Shown: positions 9,259 to 17,770 of the stretch, piece after piece
How positions within the stretch are numbered: the first letter of the stretch is position 1
Layout of the letters: each line of letters starts with the position of its first letter
Source of the DNA: Parvularcula sp. IMCC14364
GTDB taxonomy: Bacteria; Pseudomonadota; Alphaproteobacteria; Caulobacterales; Parvularculaceae
Assembly (NCBI RefSeq): GCF_030758415.1
Contig: NZ_CP132334.1
Location: 2,926,001 to 2,990,000, forward strand
DNA: 64,000 nt
Direction of reading: 5' to 3'
Notes under the pieces: model-generated
What the model saw: only the letters and a program-made list of their open reading frames with translations
Database searches by the model: none
What the model was told of the DNA's origin: nothing
Program-made: the position numbers and the translations under genes

Positions 9259-10340
9259 GATGCCCCCAGACCGGGCAGGTTCAACTGCACCCATTCCCGC
9301 AATGGCTCAAGGCCGGATCGTGCAATATCGCTTCGGAAATGATCCTCTACCCTTGGTAAAAGGGCTTTATATTTCGGCTTGCCATCACGCTGCACAAGCC
9401 GGGCAAAAATGCCGAGAATTTTGGCGTTCCGCTGGGCGGCCAGTATTGCATAGTCACGCTCAAAGCCGGCCACATCGAAAGCAGAATCGGCATTGCGCAT
9501 ATGATTTATGTACTGATCTTTCAAGTCTACCGCCAATACCTCGCTTACATCACGGCGGGCATCCTCTATCAGCGAAACGAGGTCATAGGCAGGTTGTCCC
9601 TTCAATCCGTCCTGAAAATCAATAATGCCCGCGCGTCTTATCCCTGCCTTATTGTCAAGCCAGAGCAGGTTTTCAGCGTGATAGTCCCGCATTACAAAAA
9701 CAGATGGCGCACTGACCCCCTGTAATAACGCCCGCCAGATACTGATATACTCTTGGCTATTCTCATCGCTGAGAGCGATACCTGTTGAAAACGGCAGATA
9801 CCACTCCGGCAGAAGTGTGACTTCCGCCATCATGGCAAGGGCATCATAGTCCTGCACACAATAGTCTGGCGTATTCGGCCATGCCAGTTCCGCCTGATGC
9901 AAATGCGCCAGCGCCGCGACTGCAACAGCATATGCTTCGCTCTCAGCCTGCGGAGATATTGAATGATGTGTATAAAGATTATCTCCAAGGTCCTCAATCA
10001 ACGCCAGTCCGACAGAGGCATCATGCGCGAAGATTTCGGGCGCACAAAGGCCTGTTTTACGCAGCATACGCGCTATCTCTACAAAGGCATGGAGATTGGG
10101 GCCTGCAAGGCGCGCCTCGGCGTTATAGCCAAGGGCCTTTCGCTCTTCCTCTGTGGCACCCTGCGGACACGAGGCTGTCTCCGCTACAGGCGGCGCATCC
10201 ATGAGCAGAGCTGTTTCGCCGTTTCGCGTAAGGCGCAGATAGGTTCTGGTTGATGCGTCTGCCGTGAGGGACAGGCGCTGCGCATCCTGCCAGCCAGTGC
10301 TTGCCAGAAAATTCTCTATTACATTCTGCCGGTCAGACAT
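9255..10340 (-). CDS. amgK: AmgK, anomeric MurNAc/GlcNAc kinase
   Basis: This is an aminoglycoside-phosphotransferase-fold kinase that phosphorylates MurNAc (and GlcNAc) at the anomeric position for cell-wall recycling; MurU uses the product. The catalytic loop reads VMRDYHAENLLWL (Asp, His, Asn) and the metal-binding Asp is in IIDFQDG. The start at ATG 10340 gives 361 aa beginning MSDRQNVIENFLAS; longer in-frame extensions overlap tsaE too far. The overlap with tsaE is 8 nt. Neighbouring murU fixes the interpretation. Confidence 0.9.
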   Translation of the reverse strand: MSDRQNVIENFLASTGWQDAQRLSLTADASTRTYLRLTRNGETALLMDAPPVAETASCPQGATEEERKALGYNAEARLAGPNLHAFVEIARMLRKTGLCAPEIFAHDASVGLALIEDLGDNLYTHHSISPQAESEAYAVAVAALAHLHQAELAWPNTPDYCVQDYDALAMMAEVTLLPEWYLPFSTGIALSDENSQEYISIWRALLQGVSAPSVFVMRDYHAENLLWLDNKAGIRRAGIIDFQDGLKGQPAYDLVSLIEDARRDVSEVLAVDLKDQYINHMRNADSAFDVAGFERDYAILAAQRNAKILGIFARLVQRDGKPKYKALLPRVEDHFRSDIARSGLEPLREWVQLNLPGLGAS

Positions 10341-10833
10341 CTGCTTTACTGTACTCCCCGACCCATACGGCCATTCTCTCTGACCATTGCGTATGAGCAT
10401 TCGCGTCAACAAAAAAGCCCAACCGGCGCACACCATTTTCCAGCAGATCAATCTCTACCGTCAGAGCCTCATCCGGCAAGGCAGCGCCGGCTTTCTGCGG
10501 CCACTCAATCAGACTGACGCCCATCTCAAGCGCCTCTTCCAGACCAAGCTCCCAGACGTCATCCGGGTTTTCGAGGCGATAAAGATCAAAATGCCAGATC
10601 GGCAGGCTCTCATGCTCATAAAACTGAACCAGCGGAAAAGTAGGGCTGGGCACATCTGTTTCCTGCGGGTGAATTTCCTGAATGACCGAGCGCGCAAGAA
10701 CCGTCTTGCCGGCCCCCAGGGTACCGCACAGGCGCACGACATCTCCGGCTTGCAGAAGCTGCGCCAGCTGTTTCCCGCACCGGACCATCGCGGCCTCGTC
10801 CTGAATATCTATCGCGAAGATTTTTATCGGCAT
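10333..10833 (-). CDS. tsaE: TsaE, tRNA t6A-synthesis ATPase
   Basis: TsaE is the ATPase that cycles the TsaB-TsaD complex during threonylcarbamoyl-adenosine modification of tRNAs reading ANN codons. The 166-aa protein has Walker A GTLGAGKTVLAR, the conserved SPTFPLVQ region, HFDLYRL and EWPQKAG, all typical of the family. It is the first gene of the leftward operon and is divergent from the ferredoxin gene across a 112-bp spacer that should hold both promoters. Confidence 0.95.
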   Translation of the reverse strand: MPIKIFAIDIQDEAAMVRCGKQLAQLLQAGDVVRLCGTLGAGKTVLARSVIQEIHPQETDVPSPTFPLVQFYEHESLPIWHFDLYRLENPDDVWELGLEEALEMGVSLIEWPQKAGAALPDEALTVEIDLLENGVRRLGFFVDANAHTQWSERMAVWVGEYSKADV

Positions 10834-10945
10834 GACGCCTGTTTATAGGGCAAAGTGCCGCCGGGAAAAGCCCATCAAACGCTTGGCAAAATACCGGCAA
10901 GGCCTTACATGCGCTGCTTGATCAGACAGCAGGAACAGACAGCAC

Positions 10946-11266
10946 ATGGCGAAAGTTAACTTCATCGAACATGATGGCACCGAGCATACAGTAGAGGCAG
11001 ACAATGGCCTGACCATTATGGAAGCTGCCGTAAAGAACATGGTGCCCGGCATCGATGCGGATTGTGGTGGTGCCTGCGCCTGTGCCACGTGCCATGTCTA
11101 TGTGGAAGGTGACTGGTTCGCCAAGGTTGGCACGCCTGACCCCATGGAAGAGTCCATGCTCGATTTCGCTCAGGACCGCCATGAGAACTCCCGCCTCTCC
11201 TGCCAGATCAAGATCTCCGATGAACTCAACGGCATTGTCGTAAAGCTGCCGGAATTTCAGGGCTGA
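10946..11266 (+). CDS. [2Fe-2S] ferredoxin, adrenodoxin/FdxB type
   Basis: This is a small electron carrier of 106 aa with the plant/adrenodoxin-type cluster motif C-x5-C-x2-C ([11 protein letters not shown]) and the distal cysteine in RLSCQIK. Proteins of this subgroup serve cytochrome P450s or Fe-S cluster biogenesis. No partner reductase or P450 is nearby, so the role is open. It is a stand-alone gene, divergent from tsaE. Confidence 0.93.
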   Translation: MAKVNFIEHDGTEHTVEADNGLTIMEAAVKNMVPGIDADCGGACACATCHVYVEGDWFAKVGTPDPMEESMLDFAQDRHENSRLSCQIKISDELNGIVVKLPEFQG

Positions 11267-11321
11267 CCTGAAAGGCACGGTACGCCTTGACCAGCAAATG
11301 GTTTGATGCTGCATTTAACAA

Positions 11322-11792
11322 ATGCAGAACGATATGCTGGCAAAAGATCCATTTGACCCCGCTCCGTGCCTTCGGCCTGATGTGACGGCACATGTCACGC
11401 GCGGGGCGATGCGGCTACTTGCGGATATGGGATATGCGGGACTTACCGAGTTTCATCTGCCAAATGGTCGCCGGGCAGACCTTGCAGGCCTGAATCCCAA
11501 AGGGCACTTGCTCATCATTGAAGTAAAATCCTGTCGAGAGGATTTCGCCATCGACATGAAATGGCCAGACTATATTGAGTATTGCGACATGTTCTTTTTC
11601 GCTGTCAGCACAGATTTTCCACAGGACATTCTGCCAGAAAATGAAGGCTTGATTCTGGCTGACCAGTTCGGCGGTGCCATGTGTCGCAACGCCCGCGAAA
11701 ACCCTCTGGCAGCTGCACGGCGCAAGGCACTGACCCTTGCTTTCGCACGTCAGGCCGCCTGCAGGCTTGCAAGGTCCGGAACTGCCACCTGA
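11322..11792 (+). CDS. mmcB: MmcB-family DNA repair protein
   Basis: MmcB is a PD-(D/E)xK-like nuclease family known from Caulobacter, where it is part of the SOS response. The 156-aa protein shows GRRADLAGLNPKGHLLIIEV followed by KSC, which matches the catalytic core of this nuclease fold (Asp, then Glu-x-Lys). A second possible start lies at 11334. It is 55 bp downstream of the ferredoxin gene on the same strand, with no visible LexA box that I could identify with confidence. Confidence 0.85.
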   Translation: MQNDMLAKDPFDPAPCLRPDVTAHVTRGAMRLLADMGYAGLTEFHLPNGRRADLAGLNPKGHLLIIEVKSCREDFAIDMKWPDYIEYCDMFFFAVSTDFPQDILPENEGLILADQFGGAMCRNARENPLAAARRKALTLAFARQAACRLARSGTAT

Positions 11793-11827
11793 AAGCATAA
11801 ACTGGATAACAAGTCTGTCACTGATCG

Positions 11828-11975
11828 AAGAGCCCGTGTCGCGGCTCTTGCACAATATCCTGAATGATACTTAAGGTGAAGATGGCGGTGTCTGGCGCTT
11901 AAAGCGACAAGAAGTTCACTCTCTCCCCCGATATGAGCTTCCTTCGGACACCGCCACCTGAATACGAAAACGTAT
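11828..11975 (+). ncRNA. Candidate structured RNA between mmcB and luxR-type gene
   Basis: A protein-free stretch holds three nested or adjacent hairpins. The first is AAGAGCC/GGCTCTT (11828-11834 with 11843-11849). The second is a 10-bp perfect stem TGGCGGTGTC (11883-11892) with GACACCGCCA (11947-11956), enclosing a CGCT/AGCG hairpin and a GAAG...CTTC arm. The third is ATACG-AAAA-CGTAT (11962-11975). The inner arm exposes a C-rich segment (CTCTCTCCCCC), which resembles the anti-Shine-Dalgarno loops of known alphaproteobacterial small RNAs. I do not recognise an Rfam family, and the transcription strand is unknown. Confidence 0.35.
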
Positions 11976-12048
11976 CCTTGCCACCTCTATTTCACACTAT
12001 GGCCAGATGATCATGTCCCGATTTTTCAGGGCCACGCACTATCTGCGT

Positions 12049-12840
12049 TCAAGGCTTCAAAATCCCACAGATCACGGCGCGCGTACATGCTTCTGAGCGT
12101 GTCTTGGCGCCCAGTTTTTTCATAGCCCTGTTCAGATATTCGTTCACGGTTGTGTCTGCGAGACCCAGGAGGTCGGCGATTTCGCCCGTCCGGCGCCCAA
12201 GGGCCGCCCAGAGCAGGCATTCTTTTTCTCGCACAGAAAGTTTCTCAACCGGACGTTCCAACGGATTAAACGCATCAAGAATGCCCTGACAAAAATATGT
12301 GGCTGCGAGGCAGAACGCCCCGCCGGCCTGTTCCCAATGCGTCTGCGCACGCTGCGCATCATCAAAATCCCACCAGCCAACAGCCATCAGGCAATCTGCA
12401 GAGGGTGCATGAAATGACGCGATGGCGCGGCCCACAATACCATGCGCCTTCATCATGCTGTTATAGGCACGGGCGTTATCATCTTTTTCCGGCACCCTCA
12501 CTTCGTCCCCGAAAAGGGCAATCGGCCGTGCAGAACGGCGCAACATTTGTAAAGGTGGTGACAGGCGCTGAACTTCGGGTTTCGCTGCCATCTCGATCAG
12601 GAAACGGTCCGAGACAAACGTACCCCAGAACCGGGTATCAGGATGACCAATCGGAGCCTCGGCACTGCGCCGGGCAATGGCAAGAGCGCAATTTTCAAAC
12701 CCGGCTGCTGCCAGCCTGCCCTGCATTTCCTCCCATGCCTGTTCTATGGAGGTGGCGGCCATCGCCAGCTCCAGCGCATCAAGCGACTCCAGCGGCGTCA
12801 ATGTCTGCGATGAAATGTCCGGATTATCCCCTTTGGCCAT
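12049..12840 (-). CDS. LuxR-family transcriptional regulator
   Basis: This is a DNA-binding regulator of 263 aa. The C-terminal 60 residues form a GerE-type helix-turn-helix (LSVREKECLLWAALGRRTGE, then IADLLGLADTTVNEYLNRAM). The N-terminal 190 residues occupy the place of an autoinducer-binding domain, but I do not see the acyl-homoserine-lactone pocket signature of LuxR proteins, so the ligand is unknown, and no LuxI synthase is nearby. The start is the ATG at 12840, 4-5 nt after a strong GGGAGGGGAG. It is divergent from the SCO1 gene. Confidence 0.85.
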   Translation of the reverse strand: MAKGDNPDISSQTLTPLESLDALELAMAATSIEQAWEEMQGRLAAAGFENCALAIARRSAEAPIGHPDTRFWGTFVSDRFLIEMAAKPEVQRLSPPLQMLRRSARPIALFGDEVRVPEKDDNARAYNSMMKAHGIVGRAIASFHAPSADCLMAVGWWDFDDAQRAQTHWEQAGGAFCLAATYFCQGILDAFNPLERPVEKLSVREKECLLWAALGRRTGEIADLLGLADTTVNEYLNRAMKKLGAKTRSEACTRAVICGILKP

Positions 12841-12901
12841 GAGCACTCCCCTCCCTCTGGAAATACCGATAACATCTTTTATGTAGCTTTCAGATGATCG
12901 G

Positions 12902-12923
12902 GCACCCCCCGAATTAGGGGTGC
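12902..12923. promoter_or_regulatory. Inverted repeat in the luxR/sco1 divergent spacer
   Basis: The 163-bp divergent spacer contains GCACCCC-N8-GGGGTGC. In a second register its core reads CCCCGAATTAGGGG, a nearly perfect palindrome. Its position 60-80 bp from both start codons suits an operator for the neighbouring LuxR-type protein. The function is inferred. Confidence 0.35.
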
Positions 12924-13003
12924 GCCCTATATTTTACTTAAATGCACCAGGATCAGCCGGAATACACTGACCGGAGGGACTTTTTTGAAATGGAGAGACG
13001 ATC

Positions 13004-13579
13004 TTGAAACACCTAGCTGGAATTCTGATGACGCTGGCTCTTATCGGATGCAGCAATGATGATCCCTTGCGGCAGCCGGGCGTAATAGAACTCTCAGATG
13101 CTTTTTCGGCCGAATTCGAGCTTGTGGATCACAATGGACAGCCAGCTACGGACAAGCGTTTTGAAGGCAAGCCCATGTTGATCTATTACGGCTTTGCCAG
13201 TTGCCCTGATGTCTGTCCGGCAGCCTTGAGCACAATGTCAGCCAGCCTTGAGGCTATGGGCCGTCAGGATGAGAAAATACAGGCATTGTTCATCACAATA
13301 GATCCTGAACGCGATACGCAGGAAATTCTGAAGGCGCATCTGGCCTTTGACGACAGGATCCTCGGCCTGACCGGCACGCCTGAAAATATAAGCGCTTCGA
13401 CCAAAGCCATGCGCGTTTATACCCAGAAAGTTCCCATGCCTGAGTCAGCTCTGGGGTACACCATGGACCACCAAAGCCAATTCTATTTTGTGGACTCAGA
13501 TGGTGAGGTGCGTTACGCAATGCTTGATTCCATGCTGCCCGGTGATATTGCCCGTCTCCTGAAGCATCTTGCAGACTAA
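13004..13579 (+). CDS. SCO1/SenC family lipoprotein
   Basis: This is a thioredoxin-fold copper chaperone for assembly of the Cu-A centre of cytochrome c oxidase, or a periplasmic thiol redox protein. It has a lipoprotein signal (LMTLALIGC, lipid-anchored Cys at about residue 16), the copper-binding C-x3-C in SCPDVCPA, and the distal histidine in MDHQSQFYFVD. It starts with TTG, supported by a GGAGAG at the right spacing and by an in-frame stop shortly upstream that excludes an earlier start. The 191-aa length is normal. Confidence 0.92.
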   Translation: MKHLAGILMTLALIGCSNDDPLRQPGVIELSDAFSAEFELVDHNGQPATDKRFEGKPMLIYYGFASCPDVCPAALSTMSASLEAMGRQDEKIQALFITIDPERDTQEILKAHLAFDDRILGLTGTPENISASTKAMRVYTQKVPMPESALGYTMDHQSQFYFVDSDGEVRYAMLDSMLPGDIARLLKHLAD

Positions 13580-13597
13580 AACTTTCCCATCAAAAGC

Positions 13598-13633
13598 GAA
13601 GCCCGCGGCATAGTGCATATGCCTGCGGGCTTC
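13598..13633. terminator. Strong hairpin between sco1 and the convergent gene
   Basis: The stem GAAGCCCGC / GCGGGCTTC (9 bp) is continued after a one-base bulge by GGCATA / TATGCC around a 5-nt loop. It lies about 20 bp after the SCO1 stop and could serve both convergent genes. There is no distinct U-tract. Confidence 0.6.
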
Positions 13634-13707
13634 TGGCCGCAACGCATCCAGGGGGGAGAGAAAATGGACGGCGCGGATACTGTTAGGGTGATGATTGCAA
13701 GCGGCAC

Positions 13708-14001
13708 TCAGTCCTGACCGGCGGCACCTGACATTTGCGTGCTTTCGGCAGCCTCCATGGCGCGGATCATACTTTTCATCTCAAGCAAAACAGCCGTTGC
13801 CGATGGCCATGCGTCCCTGTTCCAACACAAAGTATCAGCCTCAGCCTGAGCAGATGGTATGCTTTGATGATACGCAAGCACCAGCCTGTCGCAGGCATAG
13901 TCCAGTATGGCCCTGACTTCACGCAACCCCAGCTCATCTGCCTGCGCTGAAAGATCGCGAACTTCGGAAAACAGATCAGCGATGTGATTTTTTTCAGACA
14001 T
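13708..14001 (-). CDS. Hypothetical protein
   Basis: This is a soluble 97-aa acidic, alpha-helical protein (MSEKNHIADLFSEVRDLSAQ...) without signal peptide or membrane span. I do not recognise a family. The reading frame is preceded by GAAGGAGACACCG with an AAGGAG about 8 nt before the ATG, which supports translation. It is convergent with the SCO1 gene and divergent from the glycosyltransferase gene. Confidence 0.6.
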   Translation of the reverse strand: MSEKNHIADLFSEVRDLSAQADELGLREVRAILDYACDRLVLAYHQSIPSAQAEADTLCWNRDAWPSATAVLLEMKSMIRAMEAAESTQMSGAAGQD

Positions 14002-14163
14002 ACGGTGTCTCCTTCGATGAAGGGTAACATATGTGCTAGTAGCAACATCATCATGTCACGCGATTGTGTGATCTCTGGGTTTGGTTAGAAAACTCACGAC
14101 AAAAGAATGCCACATTTCGTTTTCTTAAGCGCCTGAAAACCCGGAACCTGTATGGAAGAGCAC

Positions 14164-15342
14164 ATGAAGATTCTTTACAGTCACCGCACACGATCTGCCG
14201 ACGGTCAGTATGTGCATATTGAAGCCCTCACCCAGGCGCTGGCCGCAGAAGGGTGCGACCTGACCATTTGTAGCCCGGACGGGATCGAAGATTTCAGTAG
14301 ATCGCCCGGGCGCAAAATGGACGCAGGGGCAGGAGAAGGCAGCGGCCTGAAGACGGTGCTCCCGAAGTTCGCCTATGAAGTGCTGGAACTTGCCTATTCC
14401 GTGCCCGCTTGGTGGCGATTGCGCAGAGCTGCCAGATTGGCAAAACCTGACTTTATCTATGAGCGCTACAACCTTTTTTTTCTTGCCGGATTGTGGCTGA
14501 AAAAACAGACCGGCCTTCCCCTTATTCTGGAAGTCAATGCGCCCCTGCGAGAAGAACGCCAGAAACATGGCGGACTCGCCCTGGGCTGGCTCGCGGCCTG
14601 GGCAGAGAGAAAAGTCTGGCGCGGCGCAGATATGCTTCTGCCGGTCACGCAAGCGCTGGCGCAAACTTTAATCGAAACAGGCATTGACCCGAAGAAAATC
14701 CGTGTCATGCCCAATGGCATTCATGCAGATCAATACGAACATGTTGACGGCGAGGCCATTAAGCTACGCTATAACCTTCATGGCAAGATAGTGCTCGGAT
14801 TTACCGGATTCGTACGCGACTGGCATGGCGTCGATATGATTCTTGAGTATCTTTCCACCCGAGATGACCCTGATCTCCATTGCCTGATCGTGGGCGACGG
14901 CCCACACCTGCCGCACCTGAAGGAAAAAGTTCTTAAGCTGAGTATTGAAAAGCAGGTCACATTTACCGGCGTTGTCCAACGCAGCGACCTGCCAGCATTT
15001 GTGGCCAGTTTTGATATTGCCCTCCAGCCACGCGTCACAGCCTATGCCTCGCCGCTCAAACTGTTCGAATATATGGCAGCCGGTAAAGCCATCGTGGCGC
15101 CCGCCCAAAGTAACATCCAGGAAGTGCTGAAAGATGGTGAAGATGCCCTGTTGTTTGCACCGGATAGCGAAACATCCCTTTTTGCCGCGCTAGACAGGTT
15201 AAATACAGATCAAGCATTGCGAGACACACTGGGAGAAGCGGCGCGCCAGAAAATCCATGACGGGGACATGACCTGGGCTGGTAATGCGCGTAAAGTTATT
15301 GAAATTGCACGCGCACTGACCAGCAGCCGGGAAATCCGATGA
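14164..15342 (+). CDS. Glycosyltransferase family 4
   Basis: This is a retaining GT-B glycosyltransferase of 392 aa, probably acting in cell-surface glycan or exopolysaccharide assembly; donor and acceptor cannot be read from the sequence. The nucleotide-sugar site is visible as SPLKLFEYMAAGKAIVAP (E-x7-E type), with GFTGFVRDWHGVDMILEY at the start of the C-terminal domain. The ATG at 14164 is preferred because the GGAAGAG just upstream is its ribosome binding site; an ATG 12 nt earlier overlaps that site. Its stop overlaps the start of the following acetyltransferase by 4 nt. Confidence 0.88.
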   Translation: MKILYSHRTRSADGQYVHIEALTQALAAEGCDLTICSPDGIEDFSRSPGRKMDAGAGEGSGLKTVLPKFAYEVLELAYSVPAWWRLRRAARLAKPDFIYERYNLFFLAGLWLKKQTGLPLILEVNAPLREERQKHGGLALGWLAAWAERKVWRGADMLLPVTQALAQTLIETGIDPKKIRVMPNGIHADQYEHVDGEAIKLRYNLHGKIVLGFTGFVRDWHGVDMILEYLSTRDDPDLHCLIVGDGPHLPHLKEKVLKLSIEKQVTFTGVVQRSDLPAFVASFDIALQPRVTAYASPLKLFEYMAAGKAIVAPAQSNIQEVLKDGEDALLFAPDSETSLFAALDRLNTDQALRDTLGEAARQKIHDGDMTWAGNARKVIEIARALTSSREIR

Positions 15343-15875
15343 ATATACCACAACTTGAAACAGACAGACTTATCTTGCGCGCCCTGAAAGAAAGCGATCT
15401 CGACAGCTATGCCGACATGATGGCAGATGACGAGGTCGCCGGTTTTATTGGCGGAACACTGAACCGGGACGACTCATGGCGATATATGGCCACTATCATC
15501 GGCCACTGGCAGTGGCGCGGCTTTGGTTTTTTCGCCCTTGAAGAAAAGTCAACAGGACAGTTTCTTGGTCGCGTTGGCCCATGGCAGCCAGAAGGATGGC
15601 CCGGTCTGGAAGTAGGCTGGACGCTCGCAAGACACGCTTGGGGTAAAGGTTATGCAACGGAAGCTGCTGCCGCGACGATAAACTGGATATTCGCTCAGAG
15701 GCCGACTCTTACACGCATTATTTCTGTGATTGACGACAAAAACCTTAACTCACAGGCTGTGGCACGTCGCCTTGGCGAGGAAAAAACAGAAGAAATTTTT
15801 TACTTCAAGGAATATGTCCTGCCCGTCTGGGCTGTCAGCCGGGCTGCATGGGAGACGCGTCAAGAAAAGGCATAA
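15339..15875 (+). CDS. GNAT acetyltransferase, RimJ/RimL type
   Basis: This is an acetyl-CoA-dependent N-acetyltransferase of 178 aa. It shows the RimJ/RimL-like opening LETDRLILRALKESDLDSYA and the acetyl-CoA loop in ARHAWGKGYATEAAAA. Translational coupling to the upstream glycosyltransferase (4-nt overlap) suggests the two act together, perhaps in modifying a glycan or peptide, but the substrate is unknown. Confidence 0.85.
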   Translation: MNIPQLETDRLILRALKESDLDSYADMMADDEVAGFIGGTLNRDDSWRYMATIIGHWQWRGFGFFALEEKSTGQFLGRVGPWQPEGWPGLEVGWTLARHAWGKGYATEAAAATINWIFAQRPTLTRIISVIDDKNLNSQAVARRLGEEKTEEIFYFKEYVLPVWAVSRAAWETRQEKA

Positions 15876-15880
15876 GGCGA

Positions 15881-16273
15881 TCATTCAGTTGGACCATCTT
15901 CCGTAAGCAAACCGGCACCGCCTTCTTCACGCTGCTCTTCTTCAACCTTTCTTGTTATATCCGTATCAGGAGAGACATCTATCGCCATCGTGCTTGTCGG
16001 CACCTTCGGCGCCGCCGACTTTTCCAGAGCAACCTGTGGTGCAGCTGATGTGGACAGGGTGACTACGCCTGCAGAGACTGCAATATCGACCGCCGAGAGA
16101 GAGTCAATCTCGCTGAAGATAGCTTCCATCCGCTCACTGATCTGCGCATCACTGCGCGCAGCAGGCGCCTGTTCTATAACCGTAGCAGGCGTATCCGCCT
16201 CCTACGAGAGAGCCGATACTGGCAAAAAAGCCAATAGAAAAAGAAGGAGAAAAGGGACTGCGTTGATTTTCAT
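15881..16273 (-). pseudogene. Decayed BON-domain / mechanosensitive-channel N-terminus
   Basis: An ATG at 16273 opens a clear signal peptide (MKINAVPFLLLFLLAFLPVS), which ends in a TAG stop at 16204-16202. The same frame then continues open to 15881 with ADTPATVIEQAPAARSD, ISERMEAIFSEIDSLSAVDI and VSAGVVTLS. That pattern resembles the N-terminal BON segment found in front of some alphaproteobacterial mechanosensitive channels. The channel domain is missing, and the BON fold appears scrambled after VVTLS. I read this as a remnant with an amber stop; readthrough or a reinitiated 82-aa product (from 16129) cannot be excluded. Confidence 0.55.
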
Positions 16274-16367
16274 AGGAGTATCCTGATGGTAAACGCCTGA
16301 ACAGCGAACCGGTTGCATTTTCCGACTTTGCGTGATGCCCCAGTCTGAATATCGCTATCCCGCTTCT

Positions 16368-17663
16368 TTACCGCCGGAAGGATGCGCCCAGCGTCTCCAT
16401 TAATGAGATGAATTCGGGAAAGGACGTTGCGATCATCTCTATACTGTCAACGCTGACCGGGTCATCACTTATCAATCCCATGACCAGAAAACTCATGGCG
16501 ATGCGATGATCCATCATTGTTTCAATGACGCCCCCGCCAGAGACAGAGCCACCTGTGACACTGAGCCAATCTTCACCCGTTTCATGCTGCACTTTACTGG
16601 CGGTAAGGCCAGCTGAAACTGCCGCCAGGCGGTCTGATTCCTTGACGCGCAACTCCGCCAGGCCGTTCATGCGGGTTGTGCCGCTAGCTGTCGCGGCCGC
16701 AATAGCGAGTATGGGGTATTCATCAATCATTGATGGTGCCCTGTCAGCAGGCACATCAACGCCTTTGAGCAGGGAATAACGCACATGAATGTCAGCCACA
16801 GGCTCACCACTGATCTCGCGCTTGTTTTCAAAGCTGAGATCCGCTCCCATTTCCTGCAAGGTTGTGAATAACCCTGAGCGCAGCGGATTCAGCAAGACCT
16901 GCTCCACCACGATGTCAGACCCTGGCACCAACACCCCGGCGACAACGGGAAACGCGGCAGAGGACGGATCCGTCGGCACCGTGACAGATGTCGCCTGCAA
17001 TGCCTGCTGCCCTTGCATGGTAATGCGGCGCCCCCCTTGCGCCATAGGCTCAGAATCAAGTCGAACACCAAAAGCCTTCAGCATACGCTCTGTATGATCC
17101 CGGCATAGTACAGGCTCTTCGATCACGGTTACGCCTTCTGCGCCAAGCCCGGCCAAAAGAACTGCAGATTTAACCTGTGCCGAAGCAACAGGGAGCCGAT
17201 ATGTGCCAGCCTGCAAAATGGAAGGTGAAATGCTGACAGGCAACCCCCCTTTTGTATCCTCCGCCTGCAAACCAAAGTCGCGCAACGGATCCAGCACACG
17301 GCCCATGGGTCGCTTCCGCAAGGAAGCGTCTCCATCGAATGTTGCAGCAATAGATTGGCCCGCCGCTGCTCCCATCAGCAAGCGCACACCTGTGCCTGCA
17401 TTACCGGCGTAAATCGACCGCGCAGGCGCTTTCCAAGGGTTGCCTTCGACAGTCCAGCGCGCGCCCCTCTTTTCTACAGATATGCCAAATGCCCGAAGCG
17501 CTGCCGCAGTCCGCAATACATCGTCTGCCTCAAGCAACCCCTCAATTTGAGTTTCGCCTTGAGCGAGCGCTCCGAAAATAAGCGCCCGATGAGAAATGGA
17601 CTTATCTCCCGGCACGCGCACGCTGCCTGATAAAGGTCTGCTTTTTGTGGCCATGAAGGTCAT
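16368..17663 (-). CDS. aroA: 3-phosphoshikimate 1-carboxyvinyltransferase (EPSP synthase)
   Basis: AroA transfers the enolpyruvyl group of PEP to shikimate-3-phosphate in the shikimate pathway. The 431-aa protein has the PEP/S3P-binding VPGDKSISHRALIFG, the GNAGTGVRLLMG loop, ASLRKRPMGR and DEYPILA. It resembles the class II (CP4-like) enzymes of alphaproteobacteria, although the loop reads GNAGTG. A second ATG is 9 nt downstream (17654). It is divergent from the TIGR02300 gene, a standard alphaproteobacterial arrangement. Confidence 0.95.
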   Translation of the reverse strand: MTFMATKSRPLSGSVRVPGDKSISHRALIFGALAQGETQIEGLLEADDVLRTAAALRAFGISVEKRGARWTVEGNPWKAPARSIYAGNAGTGVRLLMGAAAGQSIAATFDGDASLRKRPMGRVLDPLRDFGLQAEDTKGGLPVSISPSILQAGTYRLPVASAQVKSAVLLAGLGAEGVTVIEEPVLCRDHTERMLKAFGVRLDSEPMAQGGRRITMQGQQALQATSVTVPTDPSSAAFPVVAGVLVPGSDIVVEQVLLNPLRSGLFTTLQEMGADLSFENKREISGEPVADIHVRYSLLKGVDVPADRAPSMIDEYPILAIAAATASGTTRMNGLAELRVKESDRLAAVSAGLTASKVQHETGEDWLSVTGGSVSGGGVIETMMDHRIAMSFLVMGLISDDPVSVDSIEMIATSFPEFISLMETLGASFRR

Positions 17664-17770
17664 GAGTATCGCCGGTTTGCGGATGTGGAAAAAATGCGAT
17701 TTTCTTTTTGACAGTGCCTGCCATGCGTGGCAACACCAGCGTCTGTTTTTGGCAACCTGATGGTGACTAC

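Noticed and set aside
11883-11956. Signal-recognition-particle RNA, because the reverse strand contains CCGAAGGAAGC
   Set aside because: The conserved symmetric loop and GGAA tetraloop context of SRP RNA are not formed; the stems fold differently.
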